Shown: positions 51,301 to 59,302 of the stretch, in pieces
Position numbering within the stretch: position 1 is the first letter of the stretch
Layout of the letters: each line of letters begins with the position of its first letter
Origin: Streptomyces sp. NBC_01754
GTDB lineage: Bacteria; Actinomycetota; Actinomycetes; Streptomycetales; Streptomycetaceae
NCBI RefSeq assembly: GCF_035918015.1
Contig: NZ_CP109132.1
Location: forward strand, 3,906,001 to 3,970,000
DNA: 64,000 nucleotides
Direction of reading: 5' to 3'
Made by a program: the position numbers and the translations under genes
Notes under the pieces: generated by a model
Database searches by the model: none
Seen by the model: only the letters and a program-made list of their open reading frames with translations
What the model was told of the DNA's origin: nothing

Positions 51301-51902
51301 CCTACGGCCGCGAGCTCGACGGGCGCCCGGCCCGGGACGAGATGGAGAGCGCGTACAAGCGCATCGCCGTCGCCGCGAAGAACACCGACACCCGCGAGCA
51401 CGACATCGCGGACTCGGACGACTACTTCCAGTACCACGGCGGCATGGTGGCGACCGTACGGGCGCTGAAGGGCACCGCCCCCGAGGCGTACATCGGTGAC
51501 TCCACCCGCCCCGAGACCGTCCGCACCCGCACCCTGGTGGAGGAGACCTCCCGGGTCTTCCGCGCCCGCGTGGTCAACCCGAAGTGGATCGAGGCGATGC
51601 GGCGCCACGGCTACAAGGGCGCCTTCGAACTCGCCGCGACCGTGGACTACCTCTTCGGGTACGACGCGACGACGGGCGTGGTCGCGGACTGGATGTACGA
51701 CAAGCTCACCGAGACGTACGTCCTGGACCCGGCGAACCGCGAGTTCCTCCAGCAGGCCAACCCCTGGGCACTGCACGGCATCGCCGAACGCCTCCTGGAG
51801 GCCGAGTCCCGCGGCATGTGGGCGAAGCCGGACCCGGCCGTACTGGACGCGCTGCGCCAGGTCTTCCTGGAGACCGAGGGCAACCTGGAGGGCGACGACT
51901 GA
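48303..51902 (+). CDS. cobN: Cobaltochelatase subunit CobN
   Basis: A 1199-aa ATP-dependent cobalt chelatase large subunit inserting Co into hydrogenobyrinate a,c-diamide. Family blocks: VAVLYYRAHHMSGNTAFVDALCTAVE, VLSAYPTKHSRIGNAVGLDTPASAVALLRRLRAEGYDFG, MIHLGKHGNLEWLPGK, FVDRSRNPEGDIVLAALRRGN, KIEAM-type C-terminal WIEAMRRHGYKGAFELAATVDYLFGYDATTG. Length is normal. The partner subunits (CobS/CobT or ChlID-like) are not in this window. It is controlled by the leader riboswitch and ended by the hairpin at 51911-51936. Confidence 0.96.
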   Translation: MILLLSTSDTDLLSARACGGPVGFRYANPSRLPLQDLPDLLEGTDLVVVRLLGGVRAWQEGLDQVLATGRPVVVLTGEQAPDAQLMAASTVPIGIAAEAHAYLAHGGPANLEQLARFLSDTVLLTGHGFEPPAPAPAWGPLERTAREVTGPTVAVLYYRAHHMSGNTAFVDALCTAVEDAGARPLPLYVASLRTPEPGLIDELRAVDAIVTTVLAAGGTKPATASAGGDDESWDAGALTGLDVPVLQALCLTSPRSAWQENDEGVSPLDAATQIAVPEFDGRLITVPFSFKEIDEDGLPAYVADPERAARVAGIAVRHARLRHIPAAEKRIALVLSAYPTKHSRIGNAVGLDTPASAVALLRRLRAEGYDFGPEDEIPGLVSGDGDELIYALIEAGGHDQEWLTEEQLARNPVRIPAADYRRWFATLPAELRESVEEHWGPAPGEMFVDRSRNPEGDIVLAALRRGNLLILIQPPRGFGENPIAIYHDPDLPPSHHYLAAYRWIAASAEDNGFGADAMIHLGKHGNLEWLPGKNAGLSAACGPDAALGDLPLVYPFLVNDPGEGTQAKRRVHATLVDHLVPPMARADSYGDIARLEQLLDEHAQIAAMDPAKLPAVRAQIWTLIQAAKLDHDLGLEDRPEDEGFDEFIMHLDGWLCEIKDVQIRDGLHVLGGAPAGKDRVNLVLAVLRARQIWGGTVTLPGLREALGLDESAATRTAADTVEEQARALVQAMEDAHWDPAAVTAVAGGHPQAVADILDFAAREVVPRLAATTDELTHTVHALNGGFVPAGPSGSPLRGLVNVLPTGRNFYSVDPKAVPSRLAWETGQALADSLLERYRADNGEWPTSVGLSLWGTSAMRTAGDDIAEAFALLGVRPVWDDASRRVTGLEPIPYEELGRPRIDVTLRISGFFRDAFPHTVGLLDDAVRLAASLDESDEQNFVRAHTQADLAEHGDERRATTRIFGSRPGTYGAGLLQLIDSRDWRTDADLAEVYTVWGGYAYGRELDGRPARDEMESAYKRIAVAAKNTDTREHDIADSDDYFQYHGGMVATVRALKGTAPEAYIGDSTRPETVRTRTLVEETSRVFRARVVNPKWIEAMRRHGYKGAFELAATVDYLFGYDATTGVVADWMYDKLTETYVLDPANREFLQQANPWALHGIAERLLEAESRGMWAKPDPAVLDALRQVFLETEGNLEGDD

Positions 51903-51910
51903 GCGGCGCG

Positions 51911-51936
51911 CCGGGGCCCGCCTTGCCGGGCCCCGG
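51911..51936 (+). terminator. Terminator of cobN
   Basis: A perfect 10-bp stem (CCGGGGCCCG) over a CCTTGC loop, eight bases after the cobN stop. The rest of the gap to 52100 shows nothing more. Confidence 0.85.
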
Positions 51937-52100
51937 CCCGGCTCTGTCCCGAGCTGTTCCGAGCCGTCCCGCCCCGGCCCGAGCCGGGTGCACCGGTGAA
52001 CCGGCCGCCGCCACGCGGGCGGCGGCCGCCCGGCGGCCGTGGTGGGCGCGGGTGGGCGCGCTGGGCGCTCACCACGTCACGGACCGGCGCGAGGACGTCG

Positions 52101-53000
52101 TCAGTCCGTCGCCGGGGCCGACGACACGGCGTCGTCACCTTGTCGCGCGGCCGGAGACGCGGCCGGAGAACAGGGCGGTTGTCGCAAGCGCGCTGTCACG
52201 AGGTGGATCTTGAAGGCGCAGGGGACCTGACCACGCGATGTCGTCAGGTCCCTCACCTCCGTGAAGAACGCCTCTCGCAATTCCTCCACCACCGTCTCGT
52301 CGAACGGGCCGAGGTCGTAGAGCCCGGAGACAGTGGCCCACACCTGCTCCACCGGCCCACTCAGATCGATGGGAACGGTCTGCCAGTCCGCAGCCGTGAA
52401 GCCGGCCGGCCCGAGGACTTCGTCGAGCCCCTCGCGGTCGCGTGCCCTTCTGTCCCCCAGCACCGGGATGCGCTTCGAGGCCGGCGCCTTGCCGATCGTG
52501 GACCGCAGCAGGGCGAGGAACCGTTCGTAGGCCTCACCGCCCACGGCTCCGCCTCCCACCACGCAGGACAGAACCCCTCCGGGCGTGAGCACGCGGGCCA
52601 CCTCGGCCGCGACGTGCTCGAGATCGCCCATCAGCATCAGGGCCATATGGGAAACGCATGCGTCGAAGCTGTCGTCGGCGAAGGGAAGCTCCTGGGCCCG
52701 ACCCCGCACCAGTCGCGTGCCGGACAGAGAGGTCCGGCGCCGTGCCAGGTCCAGAGAGTGCGGAGAGAGATCCACCCCCGCGAGCCGTCTTCCCTCCGCC
52801 TGGGCCAGAAACTCAAGGAGGAGCCCATCGCCGCAGCCGAGGTCCAGCACCCGGCGGCTCCCGGCCACCCGATCGCACACGATCTCATAGCTGGACCGGC
52901 CGTCCGGAGCACGCCCGCGGCCGAACGCCTCCGCGGTCACCGCCGGACGCTCGGCGTGGAAAGCCCGTAGAAACGCCTCTTGCGATGCGGTGGTCGTCAC
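52101..53000 (-). CDS. SAM-dependent class I methyltransferase
   Basis: A 299-aa protein. The SAM fold starts with SRRVLDLGCGDGLLLEFLAQAEG (motif I, about 49-57), then LAGVDLSPHSLDLARRR (motif II) and LPFADDSFDACVSHMALMLMGDLEHVAAEVARVLTPGGVLSCV (motifs III/IV). It resembles UbiE/Methyltransf_11 enzymes; the substrate is unknown. It follows cobN convergently, but nothing ties it to cobalamin. ATG start. It differs from the methyltransferase at the right edge. Confidence 0.9.
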   Translation of the reverse strand: MTTTASQEAFLRAFHAERPAVTAEAFGRGRAPDGRSSYEIVCDRVAGSRRVLDLGCGDGLLLEFLAQAEGRRLAGVDLSPHSLDLARRRTSLSGTRLVRGRAQELPFADDSFDACVSHMALMLMGDLEHVAAEVARVLTPGGVLSCVVGGGAVGGEAYERFLALLRSTIGKAPASKRIPVLGDRRARDREGLDEVLGPAGFTAADWQTVPIDLSGPVEQVWATVSGLYDLGPFDETVVEELREAFFTEVRDLTTSRGQVPCAFKIHLVTARLRQPPCSPAASPAARQGDDAVSSAPATD

Positions 53001-53364
53001 TCGCTCAACCTATGCCCAAGCCCTGCTGACGGGGTCCCGTACAGGGAAGTGCCGGGCAGGTCCGTATCACCCTGTGGACACGAGGCCCCGACGGCGTCAG
53101 CCGGATCGGGGCGACGCGGACACCGAGCGGCTCGCTCCGCGCATGCCCCCTCAGGTCTCCGGTCCCGCATCGCACAAGACTCCGCGCATCGCACGATACC
53201 GGCACCGACTCCTGTCGCCCGGGCAGCACTTGAGCCCGAGCCGAGGAACCCGCGCCCAGGCCGGCCGAACCTGGTCTACCCGACCTCTCGACGGCCCGGA
53301 TTCCGTGACATCCCGGTCCTCCTCCTGCTCTCCCGGTCTGCGGCCCGCGCCACTCCGGCCCTGT
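53001..53364. other. Gene-free stretch
   Basis: 364 bases between the methyltransferase start and the stop of the small membrane protein. The long open frames here are G/C-bias shadows rich in Arg, Ser and Pro without domain motifs. No repeat, RNA or strong hairpin was found. Confidence 0.6.
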
Positions 53365-53667
53365 TCAGGATCCGTCCCATGTCCCCAGCCGCTTGAGTCG
53401 GCGCTGCCGGAGGCGCTCCGAGACGGCGATGAGGGCGAAGACAAAGCCCAGAGCCAGCCCGAAGAGCACAGCGAACATGGGGTCGTCGGGCTCTTCCTCA
53501 CGCGACAGCATCAAGAAGAAGAGCGCGAAGGGAACGGCCACGAGGAGACCGGTGCCGATCGGGTGTCGGGCCACCCACTTCTGGATCCGAGTCGGACGCC
53601 GCTGCCCACCCAGGGCCCGGTCCAGGATCCGGAGACCACCGCCCAGAGACCGCCGCCAGTCTGTCAT
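53365..53667 (-). CDS. Small membrane protein with two TM helices, 100 aa
   Basis: Not assigned to a family. After a basic, helical start (TDWRRSLGGGLRILDRALGGQRRPTRIQKWVARHP) come two hydrophobic helices (IGTGLLVAVPFALFFLML and MFAVLFGLALGFVFALIAV) joined by the acidic loop SREEEPDDP, then a basic tail (RLRQRRLKRLGTWDGS). Both ends would be cytoplasmic. ATG 53667 was chosen; the in-frame extension to 54000 overlaps the regulator gene upstream. It may be co-transcribed with that regulator. Confidence 0.7.
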   Translation of the reverse strand: MTDWRRSLGGGLRILDRALGGQRRPTRIQKWVARHPIGTGLLVAVPFALFFLMLSREEEPDDPMFAVLFGLALGFVFALIAVSERLRQRRLKRLGTWDGS

Positions 53668-53711
53668 GGCAGAAGAACATGGCAGCAGCGCCCGCGCCCC
53701 GGTGCGGCCGC

Positions 53712-54758
53712 CTACCGCGCAACCGGTCGGTTCGGGCCCGGGCGTGAGCCGATGGCGGGCATCAGCAGTGGTCCGGCTCGCTTCGTGCGGCTCCGGGTGA
53801 GGGCGGTCTCGACGCGGGTGACGGCGGGAAGCCGGGCCAACTCGGTGGACAGGTAGTCGCAGAGCGCGTCCGCGTCGAGGCACTCCACGATCGCGAACAC
53901 AGCCGTCGCCCCCGTGGTGAGCGCGGCGAAGGCGACCTGGGAGTGCAGGGACAGTGCCGTGGTGACGGTACGAAGTCCGGCCGGCGCGACTTCGAGCCAC
54001 ATCAGTGCCTCGACACCGAAGCCGAACAGGGCCGGGTCCACCTCCACTTCGAAGGCGAGCACCCCGGCCTCACGCAGTTGGCCGATGCGGCGCCGGACAG
54101 TGGACTCCGACCAGCCCGTCGCCGCGGTCAGCTGCCCCAGACCGGCGCGGGCGTCCTTCGACAGGACGCGCATGAGGTGGTTGTCCGCAGCACTCCACAC
54201 GATGGTGGGGTGCGTCGCCTCCAGCGGCCCGGCCGACTCCGGCTCCGGCTCCGGTTCCGGCGCCCGCAGCAGGGCCTGCTCCGCCTCGCTGAGGGCGCCC
54301 ATTCGCCCCGCCCAGCCACCGACGCCGGCAACCGGACGCAAGAGGCAGGCCGCACTCACATCGCGTACCCCTTGCGTCCGTGCGAGTTGCTCGAAGAACG
54401 GGCGCTGTCCCTCTCCGCCCGGTGGCGGTGTGCGGATCATGCAGGTGAGCTCCGCTCCACCCGCCAACGGCGCGATCCAGGAGGTGTCGTCGCGCTGGGC
54501 GAGCTGGGCGGCGAGCGCGTCCGCCACCTCGGGTGCGCAGCGGACCCGGACGATCCACTCGAGCATCCCGATCCGGCGGCTGTCGAGGATCCCGACGACG
54601 CGCAGGACGAGGCGTGACCGCAGACGGTTGTAGCGGCGGGCGACGGTGCGTTCCTGTGCGCCGATGGCAGCCGCGATGCGGCTGAACGACATGCGTCCGT
54701 CGAGTTGGAGGGCATGGATCAGGCGACGATCCAGCTCGTCGAGGGTGACGGATTCCAT
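53712..54758 (-). CDS. Lrp/AsnC-type regulator with two HTH halves
   Basis: A 348-aa protein twice the usual Lrp length. Each half has an AsnC HTH: LDELDRRLIHALQLDGRMSFSRIAAAIGAQERTVARRYNRL (1-45) and DNHLMRVLSKDARAGLGQLTAATGWSESTVRRRIGQLREAG (about 192-235). Each is followed by a RAM-like effector segment (LEWIVRVRCAPEVADALAAQLAQRDD; ALMWLEVAPAGLRTVTTAL). The linker PEPEPEPESAG is acidic. Such tandem forms occur in actinomycetes and may bind as single-chain dimers. It is divergent from the VOC gene, the most likely target together with the DoxX-like gene. Confidence 0.88.
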   Translation of the reverse strand: MESVTLDELDRRLIHALQLDGRMSFSRIAAAIGAQERTVARRYNRLRSRLVLRVVGILDSRRIGMLEWIVRVRCAPEVADALAAQLAQRDDTSWIAPLAGGAELTCMIRTPPPGGEGQRPFFEQLARTQGVRDVSAACLLRPVAGVGGWAGRMGALSEAEQALLRAPEPEPEPESAGPLEATHPTIVWSAADNHLMRVLSKDARAGLGQLTAATGWSESTVRRRIGQLREAGVLAFEVEVDPALFGFGVEALMWLEVAPAGLRTVTTALSLHSQVAFAALTTGATAVFAIVECLDADALCDYLSTELARLPAVTRVETALTRSRTKRAGPLLMPAIGSRPGPNRPVAR

Positions 54759-54880
54759 CAGTTCTGCCTCCGCGAACGTCTCATTCCCTCAAACCCGGGC
54801 GATGCCGCGCCCCAGGACGGGCAGACGGGGGCGACGCTGGTGCCGATCGCCCGCCTGGCACAAGCAGAAGAGAGAACATC

Positions 54881-55270
54881 ATGCTGACCGTACTCCCGAT
54901 CCGGTACGTGGCCGACGTGGAGGCCTCCCGGCTCTTCTACACGGGCCTGGGGCTGGCCCTCGGACCCGACGGCGGCGTCGACGTGTGGGTACAACTGGCC
55001 GCCGGAGCAGGCGCTGTCGGAATCCACGACGCCGCCGTCTCCCAGGGGCGCCCGCCCGGCACCACCGAACTGGGCTTCACCACGGACGAGAAGCTGGAAG
55101 ACGTCGCCGAGCGACTCACACGATCCGGTTACGACCACCGCCTCGTGGACGAGAACTTCGGCCGCAGTATCCGGGTCACCGACCCCGACGGCGTCGTCGT
55201 CCAGATCCAGGAGATCAACCGGTCCACCGTCCGGAGTTCGGCGGCGGCGGTCGCGGACGGCCCCGCGTGA
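54881..55270 (+). CDS. VOC-superfamily (glyoxalase-fold) protein
   Basis: A 129-aa protein with the VOC pattern: IRYVADVEASRLFYTGLGLALGP, GTTELGFTTDEKLEDVAERLTRSGYDHRLVDENFGRSIRVTDPDGVVVQIQEI. Glu in VQIQE is a typical metal ligand; the first His ligand is not evident, so it may be a binding (resistance-type) protein rather than an enzyme. ATG start with AGAAGAGAG upstream. Divergent from the Lrp-like regulator, followed by the membrane gene 48 bp later. Confidence 0.8.
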   Translation: MLTVLPIRYVADVEASRLFYTGLGLALGPDGGVDVWVQLAAGAGAVGIHDAAVSQGRPPGTTELGFTTDEKLEDVAERLTRSGYDHRLVDENFGRSIRVTDPDGVVVQIQEINRSTVRSSAAAVADGPA

Positions 55271-55318
55271 GGTTCCGTCCGCCTGCCCGCTCCGGGCCCG
55301 GCCTCCCGAGGAGACCTC

Positions 55319-55915
55319 ATGGAACCGCTCATCGCCCTCGTCGCCGTCACCGGCATCGGGCTCCTCGTCGGCGCCTTGAAGGTGCGGCCCCTGCGGAGGC
55401 TGCCCACAGCGCTGCGCGGCGGACTGGCGGCCATGTTCCTGCTGACCGGAGGCGCCCACTTCGTGGGGATGCGCCAGGAGCTCATGGACATGGTGCCGCC
55501 GGCGCTGCCCGCCCCGGGGCTCCTCGTCACCCTGACCGGTGTCGCCGAACTCGTCGGTGCCCTGGCGCTGCTGTGGCGGGCGACGTCGGGGCCGGCCGCC
55601 GGCGCACTGGGGATTCTGCTGATCGTGATGTTCCCCGCCAACGTGTACGCCGCGGACACGGCCACACTCTGGTGGGACCGGCTCGTCCCCCGCACCGTCA
55701 CACAGCTGGTCTTCGTCTCGGCCACCGCGACGGTTCTGGCCGACCGGCTGCGTGACACGTCCGCCACGGGCTCCTGGGGGCGAATCCACCTGGGCCTGAG
55801 CCGCCGCCCCCGGCGTTCGGACGGCGGCGCCGTGGACCCGCCGGCCACGGAGCCGCAGGCCGTCGAGACGAGTGGGCCGGAGCGCCCCACGGAGTTCCGT
55901 CGAGACGGCGGATGA
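55319..55915 (+). CDS. DoxX-like integral membrane protein
   Basis: A 198-aa protein with four or five hydrophobic helices: PLIALVAVTGIGLLVGALKV, LRGGLAAMFLLTGGAHFVGM, LLVTLTGVAELVGALALLW, AGALGILLIVMFPANVYAA and TVTQLVFVSATATVLA. The motif GGAHFVGMRQELMDMVPPALPAP resembles DoxX/SURF4-type proteins. The C-terminal 50 residues are polar and Pro/Arg-rich. ATG start behind GAGGAG. Likely co-transcribed with the VOC gene; a strong terminator follows. Confidence 0.8.
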   Translation: MEPLIALVAVTGIGLLVGALKVRPLRRLPTALRGGLAAMFLLTGGAHFVGMRQELMDMVPPALPAPGLLVTLTGVAELVGALALLWRATSGPAAGALGILLIVMFPANVYAADTATLWWDRLVPRTVTQLVFVSATATVLADRLRDTSATGSWGRIHLGLSRRPRRSDGGAVDPPATEPQAVETSGPERPTEFRRDGG

Positions 55916-55923
55916 GGCCGCAT

Positions 55924-55963
55924 ACGTCGAAGACCCCGCTGCGAGCTGCGGGGTCTTCGACGT
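55924..55963 (+). terminator. Strong terminator after the DoxX-like gene
   Basis: A perfect 16-bp stem (ACGTCGAAGACCCCGC and its complement) over an 8-nt loop, nine bases past the stop codon. One of the clearest terminators in the window. Confidence 0.92.
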
Positions 55964-56128
55964 CTTGACCGGTCGGAGCAGTGCTTCAGGGTGCGTCCTG
56001 GGTCCCGGCATGCCCCGGGTCCTCAAGGTGCGCCGGTTCCTTCGGGTACGGCACACCGCGTGGCGCTCGACCAGCGGTCCCCTCCCCGAGTGACCGAGCC
56101 CGAGTGACCGAGCTCTCAATGAATCAAC

Positions 56129-56150
56129 GAATTGCTAAATTCTGCAATTC
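56129..56150. promoter_or_regulatory. A/T-rich inverted repeat, probable ArsR operator
   Basis: GAATTGC and GCAATTC face each other across TAAATTCT in an unusually A/T-rich stretch (about 56112-56172), 110 bp before the ArsR gene. Flanking AATGAAT and ATTCATT extend the symmetry. This is the type of palindrome bound by ArsR/SmtB dimers, so autoregulation is likely. Confidence 0.65.
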
Positions 56151-56259
56151 ATTACATGCTGTGTTTGTTGTGTTCGTCGTGTCGCAAGGCGGCCGTGGGC
56201 GCGACGCCGAGCGAAGCCCGAGGCTGTCGGGGTGGTGATCGGGGTGGTGGAGGGAGTCC

Positions 56260-56607
56260 GTGACCGTGGCGATTCCGCTGTATCAGGCCAAAGCCGAGTT
56301 CTTCCGGATGCTCGGGCACCCCGTGCGGATACGGGTTCTGGAGCTGTTGCAGGAGGGACCGATGCCGGTCCGTGACTTGCTGGCGGCGATCGAGGTGGAG
56401 CCCTCGGCGCTGTCTCAGCAGTTGGCGGTGTTGCGCCGCTCGGGCATCGTCTCCTCCGCCCGGGAGGGCTCGACGGTGGTGTACGAGCTGGCGGGCGGGG
56501 ACGTGGCGGATCTGATGCGCGCGGCGCGGCGGATTCTGACCGAGATGCTGACCGGGCAGAACGAACTCCTCGTGGAGCTGCGGGAAGCCGAGGTTTCCGC
56601 GCGATGA
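56260..56607 (+). CDS. ArsR/SmtB-family transcriptional regulator
   Basis: A 115-aa winged-HTH repressor: YQAKAEFFRMLGHPVRIRVLELLQEGPMPVRDLLAAIEVEPSALSQQLAVLRRSGIVSSAREGSTVVYEL. It contains no cysteine and few His, so classic metal or thiol sensing sites are absent. GTG start with GGAGG seven bases upstream. ATG of the SulP transporter overlaps its stop (ATGA), tying the regulator to anion transport. A close paralogue lies at 60420. Confidence 0.9.
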   Translation: MTVAIPLYQAKAEFFRMLGHPVRIRVLELLQEGPMPVRDLLAAIEVEPSALSQQLAVLRRSGIVSSAREGSTVVYELAGGDVADLMRAARRILTEMLTGQNELLVELREAEVSAR

Positions 56608-58343
56608 ACATGGTGTCTGCCCGGTCGTGGGACCGGGTGCGGTCTCTGCTGCCTGCCCGTGCGGACTTCGCCGTCATGGGCCGCAATCCGCGCCGCGACC
56701 TGCTCGCCGGTCTCACCGTGGCGATCGTGGCGCTGCCGCTCGCGCTCGGTTTCGGGGTCTCCTCCGGTCTGGGCGCCGAGGCCGGCCTGGCCACCGCTGT
56801 CGTCGCGGGTGCGCTCGCGGCGCTGTTCGGCGGCTCCAACCTCCAGGTGTCCGGGCCCACCGGTGCGATGACGGTGGTGCTCGTGCCGATCGTCGCCCAG
56901 CACGGGCCGGGCGGGGTGCTGACGGTCGGGCTGATGGCCGGCGTACTGCTGATCGCACTGGCCCTGCTGAAGGCCGGCCGGTACATGCGGTACATCCCGG
57001 CGCCGGTGGTGGAGGGCTTCACTCTCGGTATCGCGTGCGTGATCGGCTTGCAGCAGGTCCCGAACGCCCTCGGGGTCGCCGTTCCTGACGGCGACAGAGT
57101 CCTGGTGGTGACCTGGCGGGCCGTCCAGGAGTTCGTACGCACCCCGAACTGGACCGCGGCCTTCCTGACCCTCGCCGTGGCGGCCGTGATGCTGCTCGGT
57201 GCCCGGTGGCGGCCCACCATCCCGTTCTCGATCGTGGGCGTCGTCGCCGCTACGGCGGTCGCCCAGTTCTTCCACCTGGACGCGGCCGCCCCGATCGGTG
57301 ACCTGCCGTCCGGGCTGCCGGCGCCGTCGCTGGCCTTCCTCGACCTGTCCGCACTGGGCTCGCTGCTCGCCCCGGCCGTAGCGGTCGCCGCCCTCGCGGC
57401 GCTGGAGTCGCTGCTGTCGGCCACGGTCGCGGACGGGATGACGGTCGGCCAGAAGCACGATCCGGACAAGGAGCTCTTCGGGCAGGGCATCGCGAACCTG
57501 GCAGCCCCGCTGTTCGGCGGTGTGCCCGCCACCGCGGCGATCGCCCGTACCGCCGTCAACGTCCGCAGCGGCGCCGGCTCCCGCCTCGCCGCCCTGACCC
57601 ACGCGGCCGTCCTCGCGGTGATCGTGTTCGCCGCCGCCCCGCTTGTCTCCAAGATCCCGCTGGCCGCGCTCGCCGGGGTACTGCTGGCCACCGCGATCCG
57701 CATGGTCGAGGTCGGCGCACTGCGGGCGATGGTCCGGGCGACCCGCTCGGACGCGATCGTGCTGGTGCTGACCGCCGTGGCCACGCTCGCCCTCGACCTC
57801 GTCATGGCGGTCATCATCGGCCTGGTCGTCGCGGCGGCCCTGGCGCTGAGGGCGGTTGCCGTCCAGGCCCGGATGGACCAGGTCGACTTCACGGCTGATC
57901 TGCCGGGCGAGCACAGCGAGGAGGAACACGCGCTGCTGGCCGAGCACATCGTCGCCTACCGCATCGACGGACCGGTGTTCTTCGCCGGTGCCCACCGCTT
58001 CCTCCTGGAGCTCTCCGAGGTCGCCGACGTCCGCGTGGTGATCCTCCGGATGTCACGGATCACGACGATGGACGCCACCGGGGCCCTGGTCCTCAAGGAC
58101 GCCGTCGAGAAGCTGAACCGGCGCGGCATCGCCGTACTGACCTCCGGTATACGTCCCGGCCAGCGACGTGCCCTGGAATCGGTGGGGGCGCTGGACCTGC
58201 TGCGGCGGGAGGGCGATGAGTACGCCACCACACCGGAGGCGATCGCCGGGGCCCGCGCCCGCCTGCACCAGGACGGACTCCTGCCCGCCGCATCCGTCAC
58301 CGCATCCGCCCCCGCCCCCGTCAACGAAGAGGGTCCCCGATGA
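56604..58343 (+). CDS. SulP-family anion transporter with STAS domain
   Basis: A 579-aa transporter. A SulP core of about 12 membrane segments (DLLAGLTVAIVALPLALGFGVSSGLGAEAGL; LQVSGPTGAMTVVLVPIV; GKxxDPxKELFGQGIANLAAPLFGGVPATAAIARTAVN) is followed by a cytoplasmic STAS domain at about 440-560 (VAYRIDGPVFFAGAHRF; VVILRMSRITTMDATGALVLKDAVEKL). SulP proteins move sulfate, bicarbonate or other anions; substrate not determined. It is coupled at both ends to its neighbours (ATGA overlaps). Confidence 0.93.
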   Translation: MNMVSARSWDRVRSLLPARADFAVMGRNPRRDLLAGLTVAIVALPLALGFGVSSGLGAEAGLATAVVAGALAALFGGSNLQVSGPTGAMTVVLVPIVAQHGPGGVLTVGLMAGVLLIALALLKAGRYMRYIPAPVVEGFTLGIACVIGLQQVPNALGVAVPDGDRVLVVTWRAVQEFVRTPNWTAAFLTLAVAAVMLLGARWRPTIPFSIVGVVAATAVAQFFHLDAAAPIGDLPSGLPAPSLAFLDLSALGSLLAPAVAVAALAALESLLSATVADGMTVGQKHDPDKELFGQGIANLAAPLFGGVPATAAIARTAVNVRSGAGSRLAALTHAAVLAVIVFAAAPLVSKIPLAALAGVLLATAIRMVEVGALRAMVRATRSDAIVLVLTAVATLALDLVMAVIIGLVVAAALALRAVAVQARMDQVDFTADLPGEHSEEEHALLAEHIVAYRIDGPVFFAGAHRFLLELSEVADVRVVILRMSRITTMDATGALVLKDAVEKLNRRGIAVLTSGIRPGQRRALESVGALDLLRREGDEYATTPEAIAGARARLHQDGLLPAASVTASAPAPVNEEGPR

Positions 58344-58756
58344 CCACCCCCGTCTGCCGCCGCATGGTCGAGTTGCCCGGTACGGAGGCGCTGTGGCTGC
58401 TCGAAAGCGCGGCCCAGGGGCAGCTGGTGTACGTCCGGGACGAGGTTCCCGTGCTCCGCCCGGCCGTCCACGTCCTCGAGTACGGGCGTCTGATCGTCCG
58501 TACGCCCGCTCAGGCCGCGGCCCTGGCCGCCCGTGCGTCGCTCACCTATCAGGCGCACGAGATCAAGGTGGCGGGCGGCACCGGTTGGACGGTGACCGTG
58601 ACCGGGCCGGCCGAGGTGATCACCGATCCGGACGAGGCCGGCCACTACCGCCGTACCCTGCACGGCTGGGCGCACGGTCCGCACGACACCCTCGTGCGCA
58701 TCCGCCCGCAGACCGTCACGGGGTTCCGCCTGGCCCATGCCGAGGCCGCCCGGTGA
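58340..58756 (+). CDS. Pyridoxamine-5'-phosphate-oxidase-like (PPOX fold) protein
   Basis: A 138-aa split-barrel protein: LPGTEALWLLESAAQGQLVYVRDEVPVLRPAVHVLEYGRLIVRTPAQAAALAARASLTYQAHEI, then GWTVTVTGPAEVITDPDEAGHYRRTLHGWAHGPHDTLVRIRPQTVTGFRL. This is the pattern of flavin/F420-binding PPOX-like proteins common in Streptomyces stress clusters. ATG overlaps the SulP stop; its own stop overlaps the HATPase GTG (GTGA). Substrate unknown. Confidence 0.85.
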   Translation: MTTPVCRRMVELPGTEALWLLESAAQGQLVYVRDEVPVLRPAVHVLEYGRLIVRTPAQAAALAARASLTYQAHEIKVAGGTGWTVTVTGPAEVITDPDEAGHYRRTLHGWAHGPHDTLVRIRPQTVTGFRLAHAEAAR

Positions 58757-59178
58757 GCAGCCGACTCGAAGCTCTCCCGTTGCGGCACGTACTGACTCTG
58801 CCCGCGACGGGGTCCGCGGTGCGGATCGCGCGTGAGACCACCGAACAGGTCCTGACGGAGTGGGGCGTCAGCAGACGCCATCCCTCGGTGGATCCGGCGC
58901 TGCTGATCCTGTCCGAGCTGGTCACCAACAGCGTCCAGCACGCCGCCGTGCTGTCCCCGAACGTGACCGTGGTCTACGCGGCCGGTCCGGGCACGTTCGC
59001 GTTCGCCGTGCACGACCGGCACCCGTACCAGCCCCTGCTCTTCTCGGCGGCCACCAGGGCGGGCGGCGGCGGGCTGGGCACCGTCATGGAACTCACCGTC
59101 GGCCTCGGTGGCACCGCCGTCATCAGGCGCGACGCGGACGCCAAGGGAAAGAGCATCTGGATCACCCTTCCCCTGTGA
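58753..59178 (+). CDS. HATPase/anti-sigma-like kinase (RsbW type)
   Basis: A 141-aa histidine-kinase-like ATPase. N-box ILSELVTNSVQHAAVLSPNVTVVY, G-box-like GGGGLGTVMELTVGLGG and the C-terminal KGKSIWITLPL match actinobacterial anti-sigma or Ser-kinase proteins. With the STAS protein 125 bp downstream it makes a likely partner-switch pair. The GTG start overlaps the PPOX gene stop. No sigma factor gene is in the immediate neighbourhood. Confidence 0.88.
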   Translation: MSSRLEALPLRHVLTLPATGSAVRIARETTEQVLTEWGVSRRHPSVDPALLILSELVTNSVQHAAVLSPNVTVVYAAGPGTFAFAVHDRHPYQPLLFSAATRAGGGGLGTVMELTVGLGGTAVIRRDADAKGKSIWITLPL

Positions 59179-59290
59179 ACGATCCCCCGTGAACGATCCC
59201 TCCATGAACGATCCCCTTGTGGAAGATCCACGCGGGAAGGATCCACGCAGGAGCGACCCCCGGCAGGAAAGATCCCCGTACGAAAGGCCG
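59177..59290 (+). repeat. Eight degenerate GAACGATCC repeats with 15-bp period
   Basis: Copies begin near 59177, 59191, 59206, 59222, 59236, 59251, 59267 and 59282 (14-16 bp apart). The first two or three are near-identical, the later ones decayed. Read in the frame of the next gene they give a five-residue pattern (VNDPS, MNDPL, VEDPR, GKDPR, RSDPR). They fill the gap between HATPase and STAS genes. Confidence 0.85.
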
Positions 59291-59302
59291 AGGCAGCAGC
59301 CG

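Noticed and set aside
56415..57995. 526- to 604-residue minus-strand frames opposite the SulP gene
   Set aside because: Composition shadows; the SulP and STAS motifs on the plus strand explain the sequence.
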